Source: Candidatus Aminicenantota bacterium (GTDB taxonomy: Bacteria > Acidobacteriota > Aminicenantia > Aminicenantales > Aminicenantaceae). Taken from it: DNA of 32,994 nucleotides. Numbering within the stretch: the stretch's first letter is position 1; every line of letters begins with the position of its first letter. The notes beneath the pieces are model-generated. The model saw nothing but the letters and a program-made list of their open reading frames with translations. It was not told where the DNA came from and searched no databases. The stretch lies in contig WVZK01000092.1 of NCBI GenBank assembly GCA_011772475.1, positions 1-32,994 on the forward strand. The letters run 5' to 3'. This document shows, one piece after another, positions 1 through 8,349 of the stretch. Both the position numbers and the translations under genes were made by a program.

Positions 1-70
1 CACCCATTCCTCCCTTTCCGAGTTGCTCGAGAACTTCGTATTGTTTTATTTTGTCTCCTGGTTTAGCCAT
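1..70 (-). CDS. Ser/Thr protein kinase, N-terminus only (truncated by window start)
   Basis: Minus-strand reading from ATG at 70..68 gives MAKPGDKIKQYEVLEQLGKGGMG, a typical glycine-rich loop of a PknB-type kinase; a consensus promoter lies upstream at 264..292. Confidence 0.75.
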   Translation of the reverse strand, partial: MAKPGDKIKQYEVLEQLGKGGMG

Positions 71-263
71 TTGTTTTAAACAAGAGAATTTTTCAAGGGG
101 AAAAAAGGGGGTCAAAGCAGATCCAAAGCTTTTTAAGTGGCAAGAATCTGTTTCTTATGCAAATTTCCATATCTCCCCAACCTAAAATCATTCCAGCTTG
201 GCAGCCAGCAAGCTTAGCCTCTTCCTTGCCCACGAGCAGGTCTTTCTCCTCCTATGCTGAAAA

Positions 264-292
264 TTTATAGCACAGGGAAAATTTGATGTCAA
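264..292 (-). promoter_or_regulatory. sigma70-type promoter for the truncated kinase
   Basis: Minus strand TTGACA (292..287), 17-nt spacer, TATAAA (269..264). Confidence 0.6.
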
Positions 293-411
293 ATCGATAG
301 TTCTACCCTTTCTTACTATAATTTCTCTGCTTTTCCATACAACTCTTTATCGAAGAGCAAAAGTAGAATTGACGAGGCTTGCTTTTTTTTATATTACTTT
401 ACTAATCACTG

Positions 412-1731
412 ATGAATAAAAGCAGGGAGGCCTCCCAGGTCTTAGAAGATTTTTCCTTAGAGTCTGTGCCTTTAACTCAAAGGAAAACCTGGCTAAACCT
501 GGCAGTTATCTGGATTGGGATAGCCGTTGTTATGTCAGCCATATTTCGGGGGATGATGATTGGTCTTGGATTAGGGAAAATCTCAAGCGTTGTGCTTTCT
601 TATGTTTTAGGAGAAATTATCCTCATCGTCATGATGGGGCTTACTGGGTATATCGGAGCAAAGACAGGATTTTCAACTCCCTTAATAGCGAATTTTTCTT
701 TCGGGAGAATTGGGGCGATCATAATCTCTCTCTCCATAGCTTTATCCCTTATCGGCTGGTTTGGCGTTCAGGCAGCTTTTTTTGCCCGGACCATCCAATT
801 CTATTTTAAAACAGATTTCTCGCTGCCTTTCTTCTCCTTTTTATGCGGGATTGTGATGATGATCCCTGCTATCTTCGGCATCCGAGGTTTGAGTGCTCTT
901 AGCTGGATGGCATCTCCGTTCATGATCGTAATCTTTTTGTGGGGTCTGATAAAAATGGGCTTTAATTTCCTACCCTCTGAAACTTTGGTTTCACTAGCCC
1001 TTAGCCACGAACCTGATCCCTATCCCCTAACCCTGGGAGCTGCGGCCTCGATTGTAGCAGGAGGCTTTATCGTGGGAGCAATAACAAGCGCAGATATATT
1101 TCGCTATGCCCGTCCTCGAATGAAGGATATCTTCCTGGCAGCCACCTTGGCCATGCTGGTCAGTGCTTTCCTTCACCTTGTTGGCTCTGTTTTATCGATG
1201 AATACCGGTGTTTACCACGAAAGACTTCCAGAACTCGTAATCGATAGCCAATATCTTGGATTGGGATTTATAGGTTTCCTCGTTCTCCTCTTAGCTCAAT
1301 GGACTACCAATGACAGCAACATCTATTCATCTGTGCTGGCTTTGAATAATATTTTCCAGACGAAAAGGTGGATAGTAACTATCGGAGCAGGTGTATTCGC
1401 CTCTCTGTTCGCTGCTTTTGGCATTCTAGAGAGATTGGAACTTTTCTTAAAGATTTTGGCCGTGAGCATCGGACCTATCGGAGGTATTTTTATCTGTGAT
1501 TATTATCTTCTGAGAAGACTAAAAGCGCAGGCATTTAGGGAAAAAACGTTTTCCAAAGCAAACTATAAGGCTTTAGGCGTTTATCTTATCTCCTTTCTCG
1601 TAGGCTGGACTACCTCCGGAAATCCTTTCACGATTAAAGTTTTCCCCTTTTCTGTTTTCGCTTTTAACGGAATAATATCTTCAATTATTTTTTATTATAC
1701 GGTGATGAAAATTTTCCCTGAAAAGGAGTAA
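412..1731 (+). CDS. NCS1 family (cytosine/purine/hydantoin-type) permease
   Basis: 439-aa multi-TM ORF; N-terminal TWLNLAVIWIGIAV and GYIGAKTGFSTPLIANFSFGRIG resemble the NCS1 (CodB-like) family. Confidence 0.75.
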   Translation: MNKSREASQVLEDFSLESVPLTQRKTWLNLAVIWIGIAVVMSAIFRGMMIGLGLGKISSVVLSYVLGEIILIVMMGLTGYIGAKTGFSTPLIANFSFGRIGAIIISLSIALSLIGWFGVQAAFFARTIQFYFKTDFSLPFFSFLCGIVMMIPAIFGIRGLSALSWMASPFMIVIFLWGLIKMGFNFLPSETLVSLALSHEPDPYPLTLGAAASIVAGGFIVGAITSADIFRYARPRMKDIFLAATLAMLVSAFLHLVGSVLSMNTGVYHERLPELVIDSQYLGLGFIGFLVLLLAQWTTNDSNIYSSVLALNNIFQTKRWIVTIGAGVFASLFAAFGILERLELFLKILAVSIGPIGGIFICDYYLLRRLKAQAFREKTFSKANYKALGVYLISFLVGWTTSGNPFTIKVFPFSVFAFNGIISSIIFYYTVMKIFPEKE

Positions 1732-1734
1732 GCC

Positions 1735-2763
1735 ATGTCTTTTAAACAGGTAATCGATGTTTACGAATTACTGGATACTCCAGTAATTAAGGGCGATGAG
1801 ATAAAAGAATTCTTTTTGAAGCGCGGGATAGATGAATCAGAAATTGAAACTCAAAAGATAAAAGAAGACAAAGGAGAGACGGAATTTGTGAAGATAACCA
1901 TCCGAGGGAGAAAAGGAATGTTGGCCGGAGAGATAGAAGGAAAATCAGAGGCAGAAAAAGAAGGAAGGTCAAAAGGAGAAGAAGAGGCGAAATTAGACGA
2001 AGATAAATCTTTTTCGGGCCATGCGCCCACCCTAGGAATCATAGGCCGCCTGGGAGGAATAGGTGCCAGGCCTCGCAAGATCGGCCTTGTATCTGATGCA
2101 GACGGGGCAATAACAGCCTTGGCAGCTGCAGCGAAAATCGCGGTCATGAGAAAAAAGGGAGATGTGCTCAAAGGCGATGTCATTGTCGCCACTCATCTCT
2201 GTCCCAACTCCCCTATTATCCCCCATGAGCCGGTTGACTTTATGGACTCACCCGTGTCTCTAGAAACGATGAATAAATACGAGGTAGATGAGCGAATGGA
2301 AGCAATTCTCTCTATAGATACGACTAAAGGGAACAGAGTGATCAATTGTAAAGGATTTGCCATCTCTCCTACCCTAAAAGATGGCTATATACTGAGAGTG
2401 AGCGAAGATTTGCTGGATATCATGCAGATAGTAACAGGCAAATTGCCTGCTGTTTTTCCGATTACAACGCAAGACATAACTCCTTATGGGAATGAAATCT
2501 ACCATCTCAACAGCATTATGCAGCCAGGCACCGCGACCAGTGCTCCAGTGGTAGGAGTGGCGATCACGACCGAAGTCCCTGTACCGGGATGCGCCACTGG
2601 CGCTAATCACGCGGTCGATATAGAAATGGCCGTGAGGTTTGTGGTTGAAGTGGCAAAAGCCTATGGCGAAGGAAAATGCTCCTTTTACGACAAGAAGGAA
2701 TTCCAGAGATTAATCTCTCTCTACGGCTCTTTAGAACATTTAAAAACTATAGGAAATAAATAA
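1735..2763 (+). CDS. DUF1177 family protein
   Basis: HAPTLGIIGRLGGIGARP, ILSIDTTKGNRVIN, ISPTLKDGYILRVSEDLLDIM, FPITTQDITPYGNEIYHLNSI match my recollection of DUF1177; starts 3 nt after the permease stop. Confidence 0.8.
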   Translation: MSFKQVIDVYELLDTPVIKGDEIKEFFLKRGIDESEIETQKIKEDKGETEFVKITIRGRKGMLAGEIEGKSEAEKEGRSKGEEEAKLDEDKSFSGHAPTLGIIGRLGGIGARPRKIGLVSDADGAITALAAAAKIAVMRKKGDVLKGDVIVATHLCPNSPIIPHEPVDFMDSPVSLETMNKYEVDERMEAILSIDTTKGNRVINCKGFAISPTLKDGYILRVSEDLLDIMQIVTGKLPAVFPITTQDITPYGNEIYHLNSIMQPGTATSAPVVGVAITTEVPVPGCATGANHAVDIEMAVRFVVEVAKAYGEGKCSFYDKKEFQRLISLYGSLEHLKTIGNK

Positions 2764-2811
2764 GCTGGTATTGCGATTGACTAAAGCGAGTGCTGCCATC
2801 TTAAATGAATT

Positions 2812-2840
2812 TGTCATATTGAGTGAAGCGAAGCAATCTC
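2812..2840 (+). repeat. Short dispersed-type intergenic repeat (TGTCATATTGAGTGAAGCGAAGCAATCTC)
   Basis: Matches the widespread intergenic motif TGTCATTCTGAGCGAAGCGAAGxATCTC with few changes; lies in the DUF1177-aroM gap. Confidence 0.55.
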
Positions 2841-2911
2841 ATAAAAATATATAATTTCAAGCATCATAAGCGAGTGGGCAATTTTCTTTATTGATTTTAT
2901 AAGAATATCTT

Positions 2912-2940
2912 TTGACAATTCCTCACAATTGTTAGATAAA
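2912..2940 (+). promoter_or_regulatory. Putative sigma70-type promoter upstream of the AroM-like gene
   Basis: TTGACA (2912..2917), 17-nt spacer, GATAAA (2935..2940). Confidence 0.4.
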
Positions 2941-2989
2941 AGATAATTATCGGACAAAAAAACATGGTTTTATCTCTAAGGGGCACAGC

Positions 2990-3658
2990 TTGGCTTTAGT
3001 CAAGGTAGGACTTCTCACCATCGGCCAGTCTCCGAGAGAAGACGTAGTACCTGAAATGAGCCCTTTTTTCCTCCCTCAAATTAAGATTCTGGAAAAAGGA
3101 TTACTGGATAACCTCAACCCTGAGGAAATTAGACGCTTAAAGCCTAAAAAAGGGGAAACACCTTTAATCACCCGTTTAAGGAAAGGCGGAACGGTTCAAC
3201 TTAGCGAGAAAGAAATAAGCTCTCTCCTGCCTGAGGCTATTGATTCAATGAGAACGAAAATGAAGGTAAAGGCGGTGGGAGTACTCTGCACTCATGATTT
3301 TCATAAGACAGAATTTCCCCCGTCGGTCATTTTCCCGTTTAATTCTCTAAGGTTCTTGATCAATCGCATAATTCAAGTAAAGTGCCTTGGATTAGTTGTT
3401 CCTTTGGAAAGCCAGGTTAATGAAGCAAAGAAAAAATGGAAAAAAGAAAAAGTTGTTGTCGAGGTTAAATCGCCGTATGCAAAAGGAAAAGGCTGGAAAG
3501 AAATAGCCCAAAATTTCTCTCAAGAAAATGTAAATATAGTAATACTTGATTGCATTGGGTATAAAATAAGAGATAAAAAGGCACTGCAAAAATTATTGTC
3601 AGTTCCTGTCCTCTTACCCAGAGTTGTTCTTGCATTTGCCATCGATCAACACGTCTAA
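2990..3658 (+). CDS. aroM: AroM family protein
   Basis: N-terminal VKVGLLTIGQSPREDVVPEM and overall length (222 aa) fit AroM; start codon is TTG. Confidence 0.7.
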   Translation: MALVKVGLLTIGQSPREDVVPEMSPFFLPQIKILEKGLLDNLNPEEIRRLKPKKGETPLITRLRKGGTVQLSEKEISSLLPEAIDSMRTKMKVKAVGVLCTHDFHKTEFPPSVIFPFNSLRFLINRIIQVKCLGLVVPLESQVNEAKKKWKKEKVVVEVKSPYAKGKGWKEIAQNFSQENVNIVILDCIGYKIRDKKALQKLLSVPVLLPRVVLAFAIDQHV

Positions 3659-3868
3659 TCTTAGTCTGAATCAAAAAAACACACTGTATAGTGCTGATCT
3701 ATTTCAGGAAAAACACAAATCATTTGATCGTCAAGAAACCTAAGGATTAGGATGGGACACCGATAATCATTTGAAACCAGGCTTTATTACTGACTCGATA
3801 ATCACTTGGCATAGAAATACATAATCACTTAATGATTTGAAATATGGATTTATTTCTTAAAGGGAGGA

Positions 3869-5545
3869 TTATGAAGTTCTCTGGATTATGACCAGAGTCA
3901 TATCATCAATTCGATCAGCACCTTTAGTGAATGAATCGAGTTCCTCATAAACTTTTTTCAGTATTTTAGGAGCCTGCTGTTTAGCATGCTTCCGAATAAG
4001 CTTTATGAGTCCTTTTTCATCGAATTCTTTGTCATCTTTACTCCGACTTTCAGTGATTCCGTCTGTATAAAGAACAGCCATTTCTCCAAGGTTTATTTTG
4101 ACTTTTTTCACTTCATATGTACTAGAAGGGAACATCCCCAAACACAGGCCGCAACTCTCCAAACGGGAGACGCTACCTTTTTTATCGACGATAAGCGGAG
4201 GATTATGACCAGCATTGATATATTTTAGCTCGCCAGTTTCTTTATTTAACTCGCAAAAGAAAAAAGTTATAAAAGCATTCGGGGCAGAACTGCGGTGGAC
4301 AAAATCATTCAGCTTAACTGCCATGTCTTCTATACTGTATTCAGCATAAACCTCTGAATGAAGAGCTGCTCTTAAAGAAGCCATCAGGAGGGAAGCACCA
4401 ACTCCTTTACCAGAAACATCGGCAACAACAATACCCAGGCGAGATGGGTCGATATCTATAAAATCATAATAATCTCCGCCAACTTGATAACAGGGCGTAT
4501 TATAGCCGACGATTTCAAACTTTTTGCAGGGAGGATTCTCTTTAGGGAGAAAATCTTCCTGAATCTTGGCAGCTAAAGCAAGTTCTTTTTCCATCTTTTC
4601 TTTCTCGATGGATTGGTCAATTAGCTTAGCATTTTCAATCTTGACCGCAGCCAGATTAGATAGAAGAGTTAGAAGCTTGAGATCCTCATCCGTAAACTGC
4701 TCAAGGTTTGATATCCGGTCTGCATAGATAATTCCAATGATTTCCCTGTTGTTCCATAAAGGAACGCTCATTGCCGAATGGATGTTATATTTAATAATGC
4801 TTTCCATGGCTTTGAAACGAGTGTCAGCCTGGGCATCAGAAGTCAGAATTGATGAATTCTTATCCACTGCCATGTTTATGATGCTCTGGCTTACCTGAAT
4901 CTTTTCATTCTTAAGGTTTTTATCGTTGATACGAATCACTTTGGGAATGAATTGAGCAGGATTGCCTTCTTTTAGCATCAGAATCCCCCTGTCCATTGGG
5001 AGATTCTCGCAGATCAGGTCCATGATGTTATCCAAGAGCTCATTTATAGGCTGATGAAGAAGAAGGGCTTTACTAACATCACTCATTATGGCAAAAGCTC
5101 TATGTTCTGTCCTGACTTTTTCCAAATCAACAGGTGCAAGACTTGCCTTTAGAGTTGTATCGATTTCAGTCTTGGTTAAAAGCTCTTCTACATGCATAAT
5201 GGTGTTGACGTTAGAAGAGGAGGTCGGTGATTCGGTGACTTCTACATGTGTGGGAATTTCTTTATCGAAGACAATCCTCGTTGATCCAACAAGGACTTCA
5301 TCACCTTTTTTAAGCTCGATCTCGGCCTTTATTTTTTTGCCGTTTAGAAAGGTTCCGTTCTTACTGGCATTGTCTCGAACAGACCAGCCGTCTTCCGTAG
5401 GATAAATGTAAGCATGATGTCCTGAACAGAACGGATCAAGAACGTTGATGTCATTATCAGCAGAACGGCCGATAGATATTCGATCCTTCTTAAGAGGGAT
5501 TGTGTAATCCTCTCCTTTTTTTTGATAAACATACAGTTTGGGCAT
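3869..5545 (-). CDS. FHA - GAF - PP2C/SpoIIE (RsbU-like) serine phosphatase
   Basis: FHA: ISIGRSADNDINVLDPFCSGHHAYI...NGTFLNGKKI; GAF-like centre; SpoIIE: GGDYYDFIDID...IVVADVSGKGVGASLLMA...NAGHNPPL...LYTDGITESR. Confidence 0.9.
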   Translation of the reverse strand: MPKLYVYQKKGEDYTIPLKKDRISIGRSADNDINVLDPFCSGHHAYIYPTEDGWSVRDNASKNGTFLNGKKIKAEIELKKGDEVLVGSTRIVFDKEIPTHVEVTESPTSSSNVNTIMHVEELLTKTEIDTTLKASLAPVDLEKVRTEHRAFAIMSDVSKALLLHQPINELLDNIMDLICENLPMDRGILMLKEGNPAQFIPKVIRINDKNLKNEKIQVSQSIINMAVDKNSSILTSDAQADTRFKAMESIIKYNIHSAMSVPLWNNREIIGIIYADRISNLEQFTDEDLKLLTLLSNLAAVKIENAKLIDQSIEKEKMEKELALAAKIQEDFLPKENPPCKKFEIVGYNTPCYQVGGDYYDFIDIDPSRLGIVVADVSGKGVGASLLMASLRAALHSEVYAEYSIEDMAVKLNDFVHRSSAPNAFITFFFCELNKETGELKYINAGHNPPLIVDKKGSVSRLESCGLCLGMFPSSTYEVKKVKINLGEMAVLYTDGITESRSKDDKEFDEKGLIKLIRKHAKQQAPKILKKVYEELDSFTKGADRIDDMTLVIIQRTS

Positions 5546-5610
5546 CTTAATCTTCGCTCCTAATTATAAAACTAATAAAGGAAAAATTTCAAGGAAATTC
5601 GGCCTTTTAT

Positions 5611-5823
5611 GGGGGCAGACCTTTCAAACTTTTTTAATCAGGCCGGAGTCAAAATAATTTAATTGAGTGTCATCTTTTCAGGCAAAAGGCTTATTTTGCA
5701 GAGGCTTGATTTATCAAGCCCACCTTTTAAAACCATACAGGTTAAAAGAGAGAAAAGATACAGTCAGTAGAGAAAATAGGAAAATTAGATCACGAATTAT
5801 GAAAGTTTGAAAGGTCTGACCCC
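5611..5823. repeat. 213-bp segment bounded by inverted repeats (GGGGKCAGACCTTTCAAACTTT)
   Basis: 5611..5632 gggggcagacctttcaaactttt; 5801..5823 gaaagtttgaaaggtctgacccc is its reverse complement with one mismatch. Confidence 0.65.
5703..5720. repeat. Short palindrome GGCTTGAT-TT-ATCAAGCC
   Basis: Perfect 8-bp inverted arms; related to the palindrome at 11488..11513. Confidence 0.55.
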
Positions 5824-5827
5824 AAGG

Positions 5828-8344
5828 TTATTCTTCAGAAAGTTCAAATCTCTCCAAAATCTTAAGCATTTTCCTGCCTTTCTTAACCTTATCTTCGAAA
5901 GGAATATCCTCGATCAAAGGCAGGAGGACTTCTATTATTTCTTTCTTCACAATGTTGTCGAGAAGCTCTATAGAATAATCTATGGCTTTTTTGGTTCCAG
6001 TAGTAATATTTTGATAAGCTTTTATGATATCTTCCCTGGGGAAGATAAGACTTAGCAACTCAAAAATATATTTAAGCGACCGAGCTAAATTATTCTCTAA
6101 ATCTTTAGCCAAAAACTCTTTTTTCTTATCGGTTTCTAAATCATGGATTTCTTTTAAAATAAGGTAAGATTCTTTTATTTCCCGAATAATTTGAGGCACT
6201 ACAATCTGTTCTCGGAAATGAATTTCAGGCTTTTCTGACCTCATCTTATACATGGCGCTAACGATTTCAGATTCCACATCCCTGCTTTCTTTTCTTAATT
6301 CTAAGGACAATACATCAGCTGCCCTTTGAGCGCCTGTTTGAGCCAAAATACTAGGTATGGCCTTTCGTAATCGCACATTTTCACTCGGGTCGCCCAAATA
6401 ATCTTTTAGTGTACCTATAACCTTAACCCCATATTCTGCTAAGGCTTTATTGGCAGAACTCTGAAGGGAAGGATTTATTAAATTTTGGATTATATAAGGT
6501 ACAAGCTCCCGTTTTTTAAGCTTCCCAGCGCTCTCAAGAGCATAACTGACGACTTCTGGCGATTTATCCCTGAGAAGTTTACCTAGATTATGGACGACAG
6601 AGGGAGTCGGCTCCATCATCCCCATAACCTTAGCTGCCTCCATCCTAGAAACTTCCTCCTCTTTACCTTCCTCACCTACAATTTTATCGAGATGGTCTTT
6701 CATAAGTTCTTGATAAACATTCAAGGACATGATCTCTTTTACCTGGGCATCAAGGCTTTCCTCATCGAGAGCATCTTCGGTTTCCGGGATTAACACCTCT
6801 CCGTCTACTTCAAGAAGAGAATCCATAGAACTAGCCCTTACCTCGTCAGATTTATAAGAAATTATTTTTTTAAGCTTAGAGCTCAACTTTTCTTTCTTGA
6901 CAAGGTCAAAAAGATTCATGGCATACAGCACCGAACTCCTTTTCTTGCTTTCGATGGTGTCGAAAACCAGCTTTGTCATATCAATATCAATCTTTTCGGC
7001 AACAAATTTATCAGCATCTTGCCATTTTATCTCGATGTTTTTCTTCACAATATTCACATACTCCTTGGTAATCAAAAGGTTGAGAATGATCCAGATAAGT
7101 ATAAACGCGATGGCGACGAAGCTTATATATTTGATCTCAAAGCTCAGGACTGAGAAAAACAAAAGAATTAGAAGAGCTCCTATGCCTTTAGCAAACTTGT
7201 TGACGAACATGTCGATGAATACTTTTGCTTTGTACTTTATCTCAGGAGGGATCGGGATATAAAGCAATTCCCTGACAGATTGGTTGAGTGAATGAGCAAG
7301 ACTTTTGTCGGTTCCTTTGATAATAAGAGCCCAATAAACTAAAGCGAAAGGGAAAATAAAAATCACACCAGACAACAGCAACAAAAAGAATGGGGCAACC
7401 AAAAGAGCAACCCGAATTCCAAAATTTTTCAAGATGCTGTTGGTCGAGAAAACATGAAGGAGATTTGAAAAAATAAGGAATACGGTAAAAAATATGCCGA
7501 GAAAAGCAGTCCTCGCATCCTTGCTCGGATAGGCATCTTCGACAAAATAATTGAACTGAAAATCAATCAAAGTTGTAACAATAATAGCCGCTGCCATAAT
7601 CCCGGTCAAAAGCAACAAATGTCGATTTTTTCTAAGCAGGCCAAAGCTCTTACCATATCCAATTTTTGGCCTCTTCCGCACCTCAGCTGGCTTGACCTCC
7701 TCTTTTTTCTCTTTTTGAATGACTCTATGAACGCGACTGACAATGACGAGACAGATACAAAGCATAAAAGGGCAGATTAAAAGAAGATTTTCGGTTCCCA
7801 CAATTTTAGACAAAGAAGCAATGAGAGCTCCCGCAACTCCACCCAAAAGCCCTCCGCTCACTAAGAAGCCGACAAGTCTTTTTGCCTGCCGAGGATTATA
7901 AATATCATTGATCAATATCCAGAATTGAGTAACAGAAGTTACCAGGAATATATCTGCCCAGAACCAGAATACCATTGAAATCCAATTCCAGTATAAAAGA
8001 GGTAGCCAATTCCTTCCTTGAGTGAAAAGAAGCCAGAATATTAAAAGACAAGTTATGAAAAAGACCAAGCTGAGAGATATGTATACGTGTCTCTTCACAA
8101 CCCGCAGCAGCCTTGAGTTCAGGGTGACAAAAAATCCTATCAGGATGGCAGTCAAAAGATATGCATAAGGGAGTCTCCTGGATGAAAGCTTCTCCAGGAA
8201 ATCGGAAATCTTGACCAGTTTGATGATGTAAGCAGAAGAAGTGATCAGGAAAAAATAAGAAAACATAAGCCCAGAGGTAGATATTTCCTCAGGCCTGACA
8301 TCAACAAAGCGTGACAGAATTTTATGAAATGAGTTCTTAGCCAT
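5828..8344 (-). CDS. ATP/ADP translocase-like (Npt/NTT, MFS-type) membrane protein with C-terminal HEAT-like domain
   Basis: Multi-TM N-terminal half with VTQFWILINDIYNPRQAKRLVGFLVSGGLLGGVAGAL; C-terminal soluble alpha-helical repeats. The track start 8353 is GTG; ATG at 8344 gives MAKNSFHKILSRFV, aligning with the paralog MAKNLLNRVLSRFV. Confidence 0.75.
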   Translation of the reverse strand: MAKNSFHKILSRFVDVRPEEISTSGLMFSYFFLITSSAYIIKLVKISDFLEKLSSRRLPYAYLLTAILIGFFVTLNSRLLRVVKRHVYISLSLVFFITCLLIFWLLFTQGRNWLPLLYWNWISMVFWFWADIFLVTSVTQFWILINDIYNPRQAKRLVGFLVSGGLLGGVAGALIASLSKIVGTENLLLICPFMLCICLVIVSRVHRVIQKEKKEEVKPAEVRKRPKIGYGKSFGLLRKNRHLLLLTGIMAAAIIVTTLIDFQFNYFVEDAYPSKDARTAFLGIFFTVFLIFSNLLHVFSTNSILKNFGIRVALLVAPFFLLLLSGVIFIFPFALVYWALIIKGTDKSLAHSLNQSVRELLYIPIPPEIKYKAKVFIDMFVNKFAKGIGALLILLFFSVLSFEIKYISFVAIAFILIWIILNLLITKEYVNIVKKNIEIKWQDADKFVAEKIDIDMTKLVFDTIESKKRSSVLYAMNLFDLVKKEKLSSKLKKIISYKSDEVRASSMDSLLEVDGEVLIPETEDALDEESLDAQVKEIMSLNVYQELMKDHLDKIVGEEGKEEEVSRMEAAKVMGMMEPTPSVVHNLGKLLRDKSPEVVSYALESAGKLKKRELVPYIIQNLINPSLQSSANKALAEYGVKVIGTLKDYLGDPSENVRLRKAIPSILAQTGAQRAADVLSLELRKESRDVESEIVSAMYKMRSEKPEIHFREQIVVPQIIREIKESYLILKEIHDLETDKKKEFLAKDLENNLARSLKYIFELLSLIFPREDIIKAYQNITTGTKKAIDYSIELLDNIVKKEIIEVLLPLIEDIPFEDKVKKGRKMLKILERFELSEE

Positions 8345-8349
8345 TAAGT

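Noticed and set aside
1787-2610. Minus-strand ORFs (61, 113, 64, 78 aa) opposite the DUF1177 gene
   Set aside because: They are shadow ORFs of a well-matched coding frame with no recognisable motifs or RBS.
5807-7262. Plus-strand ORFs (82, 67, 121 aa) within the NTT-HEAT gene
   Set aside because: They lie opposite a strong 839-aa coding frame with a paralog; no independent support.
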